From assembly GCA_019911785.1 (NCBI GenBank), contig JAIOJM010000228.1:1-17611 (forward strand): a DNA stretch of 17,611 nucleotides, written 5' to 3'. Origin of the DNA: Sulfuricella sp. Its GTDB lineage: Bacteria > Pseudomonadota > Gammaproteobacteria > Burkholderiales > Sulfuricellaceae. Made by a program: the position numbers and the translations under genes. Positions 1-6,506 of this stretch are shown one piece after another (the first letter of the stretch is position 1; the number at the start of each line of letters is the position of its first letter). The notes beneath the pieces are model-generated. The model was not told the DNA's origin and did no database searches. It saw nothing but the letters and a program-made list of their open reading frames with translations.

Positions 1-656
1 TCGGCGAAGGTGGCCTTCCAGAAGGTGTTGCTTTCGGTATGGTAGGGCGGCTTGAGCCGGCACAGCGCCAGCATGCGAACGGTCTTGCCCTCCGTCAGCC
101 GTTTCGCTTCCTCGGCTTGCATCACTACAGCCGCATCGAAACCGGCATCGTCGTCCACCTTGCGCTCGTAGAAATCGTAGAGGTTGTCGAAGGCCAGGAA
201 GTATTCGTAGCGCCACCGGTTTGTCACTTCCACCGTCTTGCCGGGGTAGAGCTCCACCACTACGGGCGCGTGCCTGGAGGCGGTTTCGGAGCCGAGGGGC
301 AGGAATTTGAAGCGGTAATAGTCGCGCTGATCGGGGTTGGCCCCCTCATCCCAGCTCCAGCCCTCGGCGATCTGGTTGAACGCCATGTTGTAGCGCAGTT
401 CCAGCCTGCCGCTGGCCGCATTGTATTCCTGGGAAAAATTCGGTCCGGCATCGAGATCGACGGCAAAGGCGAACACCGCATCCTTGATGCTCGCAGCTAC
501 CGGTGCAGAGGCGGAAATTTCTCCATACCATTTCTTGATGTCATCCCCGCCGTAACCGGCGGGCAGCGCCTGGATGGCGCTGTCGAAAGAAGCTGCGGCA
601 TGGCCGGACAGGAACAGAAGCATTGCCGCCGCCAGAAATTTCAGTGTCCGTTGCAT
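1..656 (-). CDS. Exported protein of unknown function, C-terminus outside window
   Basis: An open frame of 218 codons reads leftward from an ATG at 656 to the window edge without a stop, so the C-terminus is missing. The protein begins MQRTLKFLAAAMLLFLSG and continues HAAASFDSA. This is a typical Sec signal peptide: positive start, hydrophobic core, and an A-x-A site with predicted cleavage after residue 22. The mature part is soluble-looking and rich in aromatic and acidic residues (for example WSWDEGANPDQRDYYRFKF and WRYEYFLAFDNLYDFYERK). It has few cysteines and no further membrane segment, so a periplasmic or secreted location is likely. A purine-rich GAGGGCGGGA stretch just upstream of the ATG can act as the ribosome-binding site. 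I do not recognise the family. It lies downstream of ilvA on the same strand, but a repeat element separates them, so co-transcription is doubtful. The plus-strand frame over the same bases is a shadow. Confidence 0.75.
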   Translation of the reverse strand, partial: MQRTLKFLAAAMLLFLSGHAAASFDSAIQALPAGYGGDDIKKWYGEISASAPVAASIKDAVFAFAVDLDAGPNFSQEYNAASGRLELRYNMAFNQIAEGWSWDEGANPDQRDYYRFKFLPLGSETASRHAPVVVELYPGKTVEVTNRWRYEYFLAFDNLYDFYERKVDDDAGFDAAVVMQAEEAKRLTEGKTVRMLALCRLKPPYHTESNTFWKATFA

Positions 657-711
657 TTTCCCGCCCTCAAAAGCAGGCATCATAGCCATGGGCGACGCGA
701 CCCATCCATGA

Positions 712-905
712 TTTAAATCAAGCAAAAATCTTTCAACCACGAATTACACGAATAAAACACGAATGTTCACTAATATTCAGTCGATTAGAATGGCTGACCT
801 GATTTAACCATTCGTGCAGCCTGGAGACGCCTACTTTTGGTTATTCGTGTTTATTCGTGAACATTCGTGTCATTCGTGGTTAATCGCCGTTTTTTAAATC
901 AAGCA
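712..905. repeat. Inverted-repeat element flanked by a 13-bp direct repeat (MITE-like)
   Basis: Two identical copies of TTTAAATCAAGCA, at 712-724 and 893-905, bracket 168 bp. Inside, AACCACGAAT at 735-744 is the exact reverse complement of ATTCGTGGTT at 872-881. Both arms continue inward as degenerate tandem units built on CACGAAT, the left arm running to about 770 and the right arm starting at about 841. The left arm has one extra unit of about 11 bp. There is no coding capacity. The flanking direct repeat looks like a target duplication, but it could also come from slippage. CACGAAT-type spacer repeats are familiar from environmental proteobacteria. It lies between the ilvA stop and the start of the exported-protein gene. 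Confidence 0.65.
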
Positions 906-910
906 GGCCC

Positions 911-2422
911 TTAGCCGAGAAACAGCTTGTAGGCCGGGTTCTTGCTCTCGTCCACATAAGGATAGCCCAGACGCTTCAGAAAGGCCCTGAAGGCGGGCTT
1001 TTCCTGCGGCGGCACCTGCACCCCCACCAGCACCCGCCCGTAGTCTGCGCCATGGTTGCGGTAGTGAAACAGGCTGATGTTCCAGCTCTGGCCCACACTG
1101 TCGAGAAACTTCATCAGCGCGCCGAGGCGCTCGGGAAATTCGAAGCGATAGAGGATCTCGTTTTTCGCCTGGGGAGCATGGCCGCCCACCATGTGCCGGA
1201 CATGCAGCTTGGCCATCTCGTTGTCGCTCATGTCCACCGGCTGGAGTCCCTTGCGTTCCAGCAGCGCCAGCAGCTTCTCGGTTTCGCCGCGGTTTTGCAC
1301 CTGCACCCCGACGAACACATGGGCCGCGCTGGAATCGGAATAACGGTAGTTGAATTCGGTGATGTTGCGCGTTCCCAGCAGGGCGCAGAACGCCTTGAAG
1401 CTGCCCGGCTTTTCCGGGATGGTGACGGCCAGCACGGCTTCGCGCTGCTCGCCCAGCTCGGCGCGCTCGGCGACGTGGCGCAAGCGATCGAAGTTCATGT
1501 TGGCGCCGGAGGCGATCGCCACCAGCGTCTTGTTCTTCAGCTTTTCGCGCGCGACGTACAGCTTGGCTCCGGCGATGGACAGCGCCCCGGCCGGCTCCAG
1601 GATCGAGCGGGTGTCCTCGAACACGTCCTTGATCGCGGCGCAGATGGCATCGGTATCCACCAGCACGATCTCGTCCACCAGCTCGCGGCAGAGGCGGAAG
1701 GTTTCCTCCCCCACCTGCTTGACAGCCACGCCGTCGGCGAAGATGCCGACCTGCGCCAGGGTGACGCGCTCCTTCTTCTTCAGCGAGCGGTACATCGCAT
1801 CGGCGTCGACCGGCTCGACGCCGATGATTTTGATTTCCGGCTTGAGGCGCTTCACGTAAGCGGCAATACCGGCAATCAGCCCGCCCCCGCCCACCGGCAC
1901 GAAGATGGCGTGAATCGGGTCCGGATGCTGGCGCAGGATTTCCATGCCGATAGTGCCCTGCCCGGCAATCACCTCCGGGTCATCGTAGGGATGGATGAAG
2001 GCCAGCTTCCGTTCCTTCGCCAGGGCCATGGCATGGACATAGGCATCGCTGTAGGAGTCGCCGTGCAGCACCACGTGGGCGCCACGGCTCTGCACCGCCT
2101 CGACCTTGATCTGCGGGGTAGTGACGGGCATCACGATGGTGGCTTCGCACTTCAGACGCTGGGCGGAAAGCGCCACGCCCTGGGCATGGTTGCCGGCGGA
2201 AGCGGCGATCACCCCGCGCTTGAGCGTCGCGGCGGGGAGCTGCACCATCTTGTTGTAGGCACCGCGCAGCTTGAACGAGAACACCGGCTGCAAGTCCTCG
2301 CGCTTGAGCAGGACCGCATTCTGGATGCGGCGAGACAGGTTCGGCGCGGGCTCCAGCGGGCTTTCGATGGCCACGTCATAAACGCGGGCGGTGAGTATTT
2401 TTTCCAGGTAGTCGTTTTGCAT
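911..2422 (-). CDS. ilvA: Threonine ammonia-lyase, biosynthetic (threonine deaminase)
   Basis: This PLP enzyme converts L-threonine to 2-oxobutanoate plus ammonia, the committed step of isoleucine synthesis, in the cytosol. With the ATG at 2422 the protein is 503 aa, close to E. coli IlvA (514). The catalytic-domain landmarks are in order: KREDLQPVFSFKLRGAYN with the PLP lysine at K51, SAGNHAQG at about 76-83, and the glycine loop VPVGGGGLIAGIA near 185. The C-terminal third has two ACT-like regulatory halves (AVLAVTIPEKPGSFKAFCALL and EILYRFEFPERLGALMKFL), as in isoleucine-inhibited, full-length IlvA rather than the short catabolic TdcB type. I chose the ATG at 2422 because MQNDYLEKILTARVYD aligns with the E. 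coli start region. A TTG at 2485 would add 21 residues with no family match. The Shine-Dalgarno at 2422 is weak. The gene diverges from rpiA. Confidence 0.95.
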   Translation of the reverse strand: MQNDYLEKILTARVYDVAIESPLEPAPNLSRRIQNAVLLKREDLQPVFSFKLRGAYNKMVQLPAATLKRGVIAASAGNHAQGVALSAQRLKCEATIVMPVTTPQIKVEAVQSRGAHVVLHGDSYSDAYVHAMALAKERKLAFIHPYDDPEVIAGQGTIGMEILRQHPDPIHAIFVPVGGGGLIAGIAAYVKRLKPEIKIIGVEPVDADAMYRSLKKKERVTLAQVGIFADGVAVKQVGEETFRLCRELVDEIVLVDTDAICAAIKDVFEDTRSILEPAGALSIAGAKLYVAREKLKNKTLVAIASGANMNFDRLRHVAERAELGEQREAVLAVTIPEKPGSFKAFCALLGTRNITEFNYRYSDSSAAHVFVGVQVQNRGETEKLLALLERKGLQPVDMSDNEMAKLHVRHMVGGHAPQAKNEILYRFEFPERLGALMKFLDSVGQSWNISLFHYRNHGADYGRVLVGVQVPPQEKPAFRAFLKRLGYPYVDESKNPAYKLFLG

Positions 2423-2566
2423 ATCTTGAATAGTGTGATTTTTTTCAAGATTAACAGGAATCAACCGAAACCAGAAGATTTGCAACCCCAGGCGTATTTC
2501 TTAATCCGGCAAATCCTGCAATAATTCGACCTAAGTATGCGAATTTAAAAACAAGGATCTGGATAC

Positions 2567-3223
2567 ATGACGCAAGACGAACTCAAACAGGCCACCGCGC
2601 GCGCCGCCATCGAATACGTGCCTTCCGGCATCATCGGCGTGGGCACCGGCTCCACCGCCAACTACTTCATCGACGAACTGGCCAAAATCAAGGGCCGCAT
2701 CGACGGCGCGGTGGCCAGCTCAGAGGCCACCGCGCAGCGCCTGAAAAGCCATGGCATCCCGGTTCTGGACCTGAACAGCGCCGGCGAGCTGGCGGTTTAT
2801 GTCGACGGCGCCGACGAAATCACCGCGCACATGCACATGATCAAGGGCGGCGGCGGGGCGCTGACGCGGGAAAAGATCGTCGCCGCCTGCAGCAGGAAAT
2901 TCATCTGCATCGCCGACGGCTCCAAGCTGGTCGGCATGCTCGGCAACTTCCCCCTGCCGGTGGAAGTGATCCCCATGGCGCAAAGCTACGTCGCCCGCGA
3001 GCTGGTCAAGCTCGGCGGCCAGCCGGTGCTGCGCCAGGGCTTCACCACCGACAACGGCAACATCATCCTCGACGTGCACGGCCTGCAAATCATGAATCCG
3101 GTGGAGCTGGAAACCCAGATCAACCAGATCACCGGGGTGGTGACCAACGGCCTGTTCGCCCGGAGACCGGCCGACGTGCTGCTGCTCGGCACCAGCGAAG
3201 GGGTCAGAACGCTGACGGCGTAA
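2567..3223 (+). CDS. rpiA: Ribose-5-phosphate isomerase A
   Basis: RpiA interconverts ribose 5-phosphate and ribulose 5-phosphate in the cytosol, in the non-oxidative pentose phosphate pathway and, in autotrophs, the Calvin cycle. The 218-aa length is normal for the family (E. coli 219). The substrate-binding loop [11 protein letters not shown] covers residues 24-34. The active-site stretch VDGADE provides D80 and D83, and [11 protein letters not shown] provides K93 and E102. These correspond to the catalytic residues D81, D84, K94 and E103 of the E. coli enzyme. The ATG at 2567 is preceded by AAGGA at 2553-2557, a spacing of 9 bases. The gene is followed by a 233-bp spacer containing a large inverted repeat, so it is probably not tightly coupled to phoU. 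Its pathway partner tkt lies 12 kb to the right on the same strand. Confidence 0.96.
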   Translation: MTQDELKQATARAAIEYVPSGIIGVGTGSTANYFIDELAKIKGRIDGAVASSEATAQRLKSHGIPVLDLNSAGELAVYVDGADEITAHMHMIKGGGGALTREKIVAACSRKFICIADGSKLVGMLGNFPLPVEVIPMAQSYVARELVKLGGQPVLRQGFTTDNGNIILDVHGLQIMNPVELETQINQITGVVTNGLFARRPADVLLLGTSEGVRTLTA

Positions 3224-3284
3224 TTGTCCCCGGCAACAAAATTGTCACAATCGGCGCGTATACTTGAGAAGATGAACTATGTAA

Positions 3285-3436
3285 TCCGTTCCACCCAAAC
3301 GATGACATGAAACGGCGTCTTTTTACGCCATGCGTCGTTGCATTCCCTTGCCGTATACCACATACGGCGGCGGGTCTGCGCCTAGCCTGACGAAAAAATC
3401 CATCCGTTTCATTCGTCCCCGTTTGGGTGGAACGGA
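3285..3436. repeat. Element with long terminal inverted repeats and internal hairpin, upstream of phoU
   Basis: TCCGTTCCACCCAAAC at 3285-3300 is the exact reverse complement of GTTTGGGTGGAACGGA at 3421-3436. The match resumes further in with ATGAAACGG (3307-3315) against CCGTTTCAT (3403-3411), so each arm is about 31-34 bp long. Within the roughly 87 bp enclosed is a perfect hairpin, GCCGTAT (3350-3356), loop ACCAC, ATACGGC (3362-3368), and a smaller GGCGT/ACGCC stem near 3314-3329. No open frame of note is present. The right arm ends 8 bases before the phoU ribosome-binding site, so as RNA it would form the 5' leader of phoU. It could be a MITE or a structured leader; I cannot separate these from one copy. 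Confidence 0.6.
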
Positions 3437-3456
3437 CTACAAAAGGGAGAAACACC

Positions 3457-4158
3457 ATGCAGCATGAACACATTTCCAAGCAATTCGATGCCGAGCTGGA
3501 AACCGTGCGTTCTCGAGTGCTGCAGATGGGTGGCCTGGTGGAGGAACAGATCGTCAACGCCATCGAAGCACTGATCAACAGCAAGCTCGACCTCGCCGAC
3601 GGCGTCATCGCCAAGGATCTGCAGGTCAATGCCATGGAAGTGGAAATCGACGAGGCCTGCGCCCACATCATCGCGCGCCGCCAGCCCACCGCCGGTGACC
3701 TGCGCATGGTGATGACAGTGATCAAGACCATCACCGACCTGGAGCGCATCGGCGACGAGGCCGAAAAGATCGCGCGCATGAGCAAGCTGATTTACCAGTC
3801 CGGCCGGCTGTCCACGCCGCGCTTCACCGAAATCAAGATGATGAGCGGCATCGTGCTGGAAATGCTGCGCAAGTCGCTCGACGCCTTCGCCCGGCTCGAC
3901 ATCGGCACTGCGGTCCAGGTGCCGCGTCAGGACGTGCAGGTGGACGACGCCTTCAGCTCCTGCATGCGCCACCTGATCACCTTCATGATGGAAGACCCGC
4001 GCACCATCTCCACCTCGCTCGACGTGCTGTTCGCCGCCAAGGCGATCGAGCGCATCGGCGACCATGCCAAGAACATGTCCGAATACGTGGTCTACATGGT
4101 CAAGGGCAAGGACGTTCGCCACACCTCCATCGAGGAAATCGAGCGCGAAGTGGAATAA
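3457..4158 (+). CDS. phoU: Phosphate signalling protein PhoU
   Basis: PhoU is a cytosolic helical-bundle protein that links the PstSCAB phosphate transporter to the PhoR/PhoB two-component system and holds Pho signalling off when phosphate is plentiful. The 233-aa length fits the family. The sequence shows the two tandem three-helix repeats, each with its metal-binding E/D signature: DLERIGDEAEKIA at residues 95-107 and AIERIGDHAKNMSE at 196-209. The ATG at 3457 follows GGGAGA at 3445-3450 with good spacing. An in-frame GTG at 3427 would start inside the inverted repeat and is unlikely. Unlike the classical pst-phoU operon, no pst genes are adjacent. Instead ppx follows 13 bases after the stop, pointing to a phosphate/polyphosphate unit. 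Confidence 0.95.
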   Translation: MQHEHISKQFDAELETVRSRVLQMGGLVEEQIVNAIEALINSKLDLADGVIAKDLQVNAMEVEIDEACAHIIARRQPTAGDLRMVMTVIKTITDLERIGDEAEKIARMSKLIYQSGRLSTPRFTEIKMMSGIVLEMLRKSLDAFARLDIGTAVQVPRQDVQVDDAFSSCMRHLITFMMEDPRTISTSLDVLFAAKAIERIGDHAKNMSEYVVYMVKGKDVRHTSIEEIEREVE

Positions 4159-4171
4159 GAGCCGCTCAGCA

Positions 4172-5659
4172 GTGAGAGAGTACTCTACCGTCGCGGCGGT
4201 CGATCTCGGCTCCAACAGCTTCAGGCTGCAGGTCGCACGGGTGGTGGACGACCAGATCTACCCGCTGGATTCGCTGAAAGATACCGTCCGCCTTGGCGCC
4301 GGGCTGGGCGCGGACAACACCCTCGATCAAGACACCTGCAACCGTGCGCTGGCCAGCCTTGGCCGCTTCGGCGAGCGCCTGCGCGGCCTGCCGCGCGACG
4401 CGGTGCGGGCAGTGGGCACCAACACCTTCCGCGTCGCCAAAAACGCCCAGGAATTCCTGCAGCAGGCCGAGGCCGCACTCGGTTTCCCGATCGAGATCAT
4501 CGCCGGCCGCGAGGAAGCGCGCCTGATCTACCTCGGCGTTTCCCACGGCCTGCCGGCCTCGAGCGACAAGCGCCTGGTGGTGGACATCGGCGGCGGCTCG
4601 ACCGAATTCATCATCGGCACAGGCCTGAAACCTCAGCAGATGGAAAGCCTGTACATGGGCTGCGTCAGCTACAGCCAGCGCTATTTCCCCGACGGAAAAA
4701 TCAGCAAAAGCGCTCTGCGCCAGGCGGACCTTGCCGCCCGCGCCGAAGTGCAGGCGATTGCCGGCGAGTTTTCCGCCGCCCATTGGCAGCAGGCCTTTGG
4801 CTCCTCCGGCACCGCCAAGGCGCTGGCTGATATTTTGCAAATGAACGGCTACAGCGGCAACGGCATCACCCCGGAAGGACTGGCCAGGCTGCGCGATGCC
4901 ATGCTCAAGGTCGGCGACTGCAACAAGCTGCATCTGGCCGGCCTGCGCCCAGACCGGGTGCCCGTTCTGGGCGGCGGTTTCGCCATCATGGCGGCGATTT
5001 TTGCCGAACTGGATATCGCCAGTATGAGCGTGGCTGACACTGCATTGCGGGAAGGCGTTCTGTACGACCTGCTGGGCCGCTTCCACCGCCACGACATGCG
5101 CGAAACCACGGTGCGGCAATTCATGCGACGCTATCACGTCGACCCGGTACAGGCCGGGCATGTCGGACAGCTCGGCATCGATCTGTTGCGCCAGCTTGCA
5201 GGCGCGCTACCACTTGATCTGGAGGCCGCCCTGAAACGTCTGTCCTGGGCCGCGCGTCTGCACGAGATCGGCCTTTCCATCGCGCACAGCGGCTTCCACA
5301 AGCACTCCGCCTACATCATCGAACACGCGGACATGCCCGGATTTTCCAAAAAAGAGCAGGCACAGCTCGCGCGCCTGGTCCTCGCCCAGCGCGGCTCGCT
5401 GAACAAGGCGGCGCAACTTTTGCCGGACAACGAAACCTGGGCACAGATTCTGGCCCTGCGCCTCGCAGTCCTGTTCTACCGCAGCCGCATGGATCTCGAG
5501 TTGCCGGAAATCCGGCTGGAGTGGCATGGCTCCGGCTTTGAACTTACCCTGAGCAAGGACTGGCTCACCCGCAACCCTCTCACCGAAACCGCACTGGAAA
5601 ACGAAGCCAGGGAATGGAAAAATACTGGACTGAAGCTGACGGTAAGAAGCGATAACTAG
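4172..5659 (+). CDS. ppx: Exopolyphosphatase (Ppx/GppA family)
   Basis: Ppx removes terminal phosphates from polyphosphate; some family members also hydrolyse pppGpp. The actin-like ASKHA fold is visible: AAVDLGSNSFRLQVARV (D11) is the first phosphate loop, and AVGTNTFRVAKN follows at 80-91. IIAGREEARLIYLG carries the catalytic glutamate region (E114/E115, matching E121 of E. coli Ppx), and VVDIGGGSTEF at 136-146 is the second phosphate loop. The C-terminal part (about 310-495) resembles the HD-like domain of long Ppx proteins. The frame stays open upstream inside phoU, but the homologous start is near the GTG at 4172, giving 495 aa. It lies 13 bases past the phoU stop without a clear Shine-Dalgarno, which suggests translational coupling to phoU. 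Ppx is more likely than GppA because phoU and ppk are neighbours, but the two cannot be fully separated by sequence reading. Confidence 0.92.
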   Translation: MREYSTVAAVDLGSNSFRLQVARVVDDQIYPLDSLKDTVRLGAGLGADNTLDQDTCNRALASLGRFGERLRGLPRDAVRAVGTNTFRVAKNAQEFLQQAEAALGFPIEIIAGREEARLIYLGVSHGLPASSDKRLVVDIGGGSTEFIIGTGLKPQQMESLYMGCVSYSQRYFPDGKISKSALRQADLAARAEVQAIAGEFSAAHWQQAFGSSGTAKALADILQMNGYSGNGITPEGLARLRDAMLKVGDCNKLHLAGLRPDRVPVLGGGFAIMAAIFAELDIASMSVADTALREGVLYDLLGRFHRHDMRETTVRQFMRRYHVDPVQAGHVGQLGIDLLRQLAGALPLDLEAALKRLSWAARLHEIGLSIAHSGFHKHSAYIIEHADMPGFSKKEQAQLARLVLAQRGSLNKAAQLLPDNETWAQILALRLAVLFYRSRMDLELPEIRLEWHGSGFELTLSKDWLTRNPLTETALENEAREWKNTGLKLTVRSDN

Positions 5660-5668
5660 CCGCTAAAA

Positions 5669-5707
5669 GACACAAAAATCACAAAACTATATTGTGAATC
5701 TTGTGCC
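5669..5707. terminator. Inverted repeat between convergent genes, possible bidirectional terminator
   Basis: The 16-nt arms GACACAAAAATCACAA (5669-5684) and TTGTGAATCTTGTGCC (5692-5707) pair at 13 of 16 positions around a 7-nt loop. A T-rich stretch (CTTTTTG) follows on the plus strand, and A-runs lie on the other side. The position between the ppx stop (5659) and the convergent gene's stop (5723) suits a shared terminator. The arms are built of CACAA-type units, which makes this also a member of a repeat class common in environmental bacteria, so its origin may be a repeat rather than a dedicated terminator. Confidence 0.45.
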
Positions 5708-5722
5708 TTTTTGTGGCCATGC

Positions 5723-6433
5723 CTACGGGGTATTCTCTTCCACGAACCGGGGAAAATACTCTGCGGCGACGATGTAGGTTCCGTCGCAGTTAAACGAGGC
5801 GCGCACGATACCCTGGCTCAGGGAAATCGCGGCGTTGCGCAGATAGAAGCCCTCGATGCCGCGCAAGCGGTTGAGCGACTGGACGACCTGCTTGATGTCC
5901 TTTTTCGCCATCAGCTTCCATTCCTCGCGCTGGCGATCCATCAGAGTGCGCCAGTGGCGCGGCAGATATTCCCGCAGCGGACCGGTCTGCGCCGTATTGC
6001 GCACACGGCCGATGATTTTCATTTTTTTCTGGTAGGGCACTTGCACGAAGTGGCGCTCCACATAGCCCGGCTGGATCAGGGCGATGGCATCGTGAATCTC
6101 GTAATTGAACGGGTTGAACACCGACTCGGTACGCACCTCGCTGCTGTTGAAGCCGACGTAGATGCTGAAACAGCCGGTTTTCCGCAGCAGCCATTCGCAG
6201 GTTTCCAGTACTTTTCCCGCTTCCCGGTCGATCCGGCTTTCCTGGCGGGGGCGCATCGACGCGGTTTCGCGCAGGGTCGGGTCACCCTTGATGCTGACGA
6301 AAAGCTTGTCCGGCGGCAGGCCGAAAGTGCCGACAATCGCCTCGTGGATGACGCACAGGTTCTTGTCGTCCGCATCAGGCGAAGTCGGGCATGAATCGGC
6401 TGGCCGTGTAGTCCGGATCGGTTTCTTGGTCAT
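5723..6433 (-). CDS. Protein of unknown function downstream of the c-di-GMP gene
   Basis: An open frame of 236 aa starts at the ATG at 6433. The frame extends upstream to 6628, but that part overlaps the end of the EAL-GGDEF gene, is basic and low-quality (for example PQPKRKNRPRGF), and is probably noncoding. The first 25 residues are polar and disordered-looking. The rest has ordinary globular composition, with segments such as CEWLLRKTGCFSIYVGFNSS (79-98), HDAIALIQPGYVERHFVQVP (114-133) and a C-terminal GIVRASFNCDGTYIVAAEYF (208-227). There is no signal peptide, membrane helix, cofactor motif or known catalytic signature, so a cytosolic protein is likely. I do not recognise the family. It follows the EAL-CBS-GGDEF gene by 73 bases on the same strand and may be co-transcribed with it. 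The predicted ribosome-binding site is weak. Codon use matches its neighbours, which supports it being a real gene. Confidence 0.75.
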   Translation of the reverse strand: MTKKPIRTTRPADSCPTSPDADDKNLCVIHEAIVGTFGLPPDKLFVSIKGDPTLRETASMRPRQESRIDREAGKVLETCEWLLRKTGCFSIYVGFNSSEVRTESVFNPFNYEIHDAIALIQPGYVERHFVQVPYQKKMKIIGRVRNTAQTGPLREYLPRHWRTLMDRQREEWKLMAKKDIKQVVQSLNRLRGIEGFYLRNAAISLSQGIVRASFNCDGTYIVAAEYFPRFVEENTP

Positions 6434-6506
6434 ATTCAAGGTCGTGAAGACCAGTCTCTGGTTAGCTGCATCATGAAAACGGCGCTTCGTCCATCGCTCG
6501 CACCTT

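Noticed and set aside
39..716. A 225-aa plus-strand frame at the left edge
   Set aside because: It is antisense to a minus-strand frame of 218 codons that has a clear signal peptide and ribosome-binding site and is open to the window edge.
735..881. CACGAAT tandem units considered as a CRISPR array
   Set aside because: Units are only 7-11 bp with no spacers of regular length, and the arms are inverted with respect to each other.
1052..2524. A 490-aa plus-strand frame across ilvA
   Set aside because: It is the antisense shadow of ilvA, rich in H, Q, D and G from complementary GC-rich codons, with no family resemblance.
3224..3264. TTGTC repeats and TTGTCA/TATACT after rpiA, considered as a Pho box or promoter for phoU
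   Set aside because: The repeats are 18 bases apart instead of 11, and the -35/-10 spacing is only 11.
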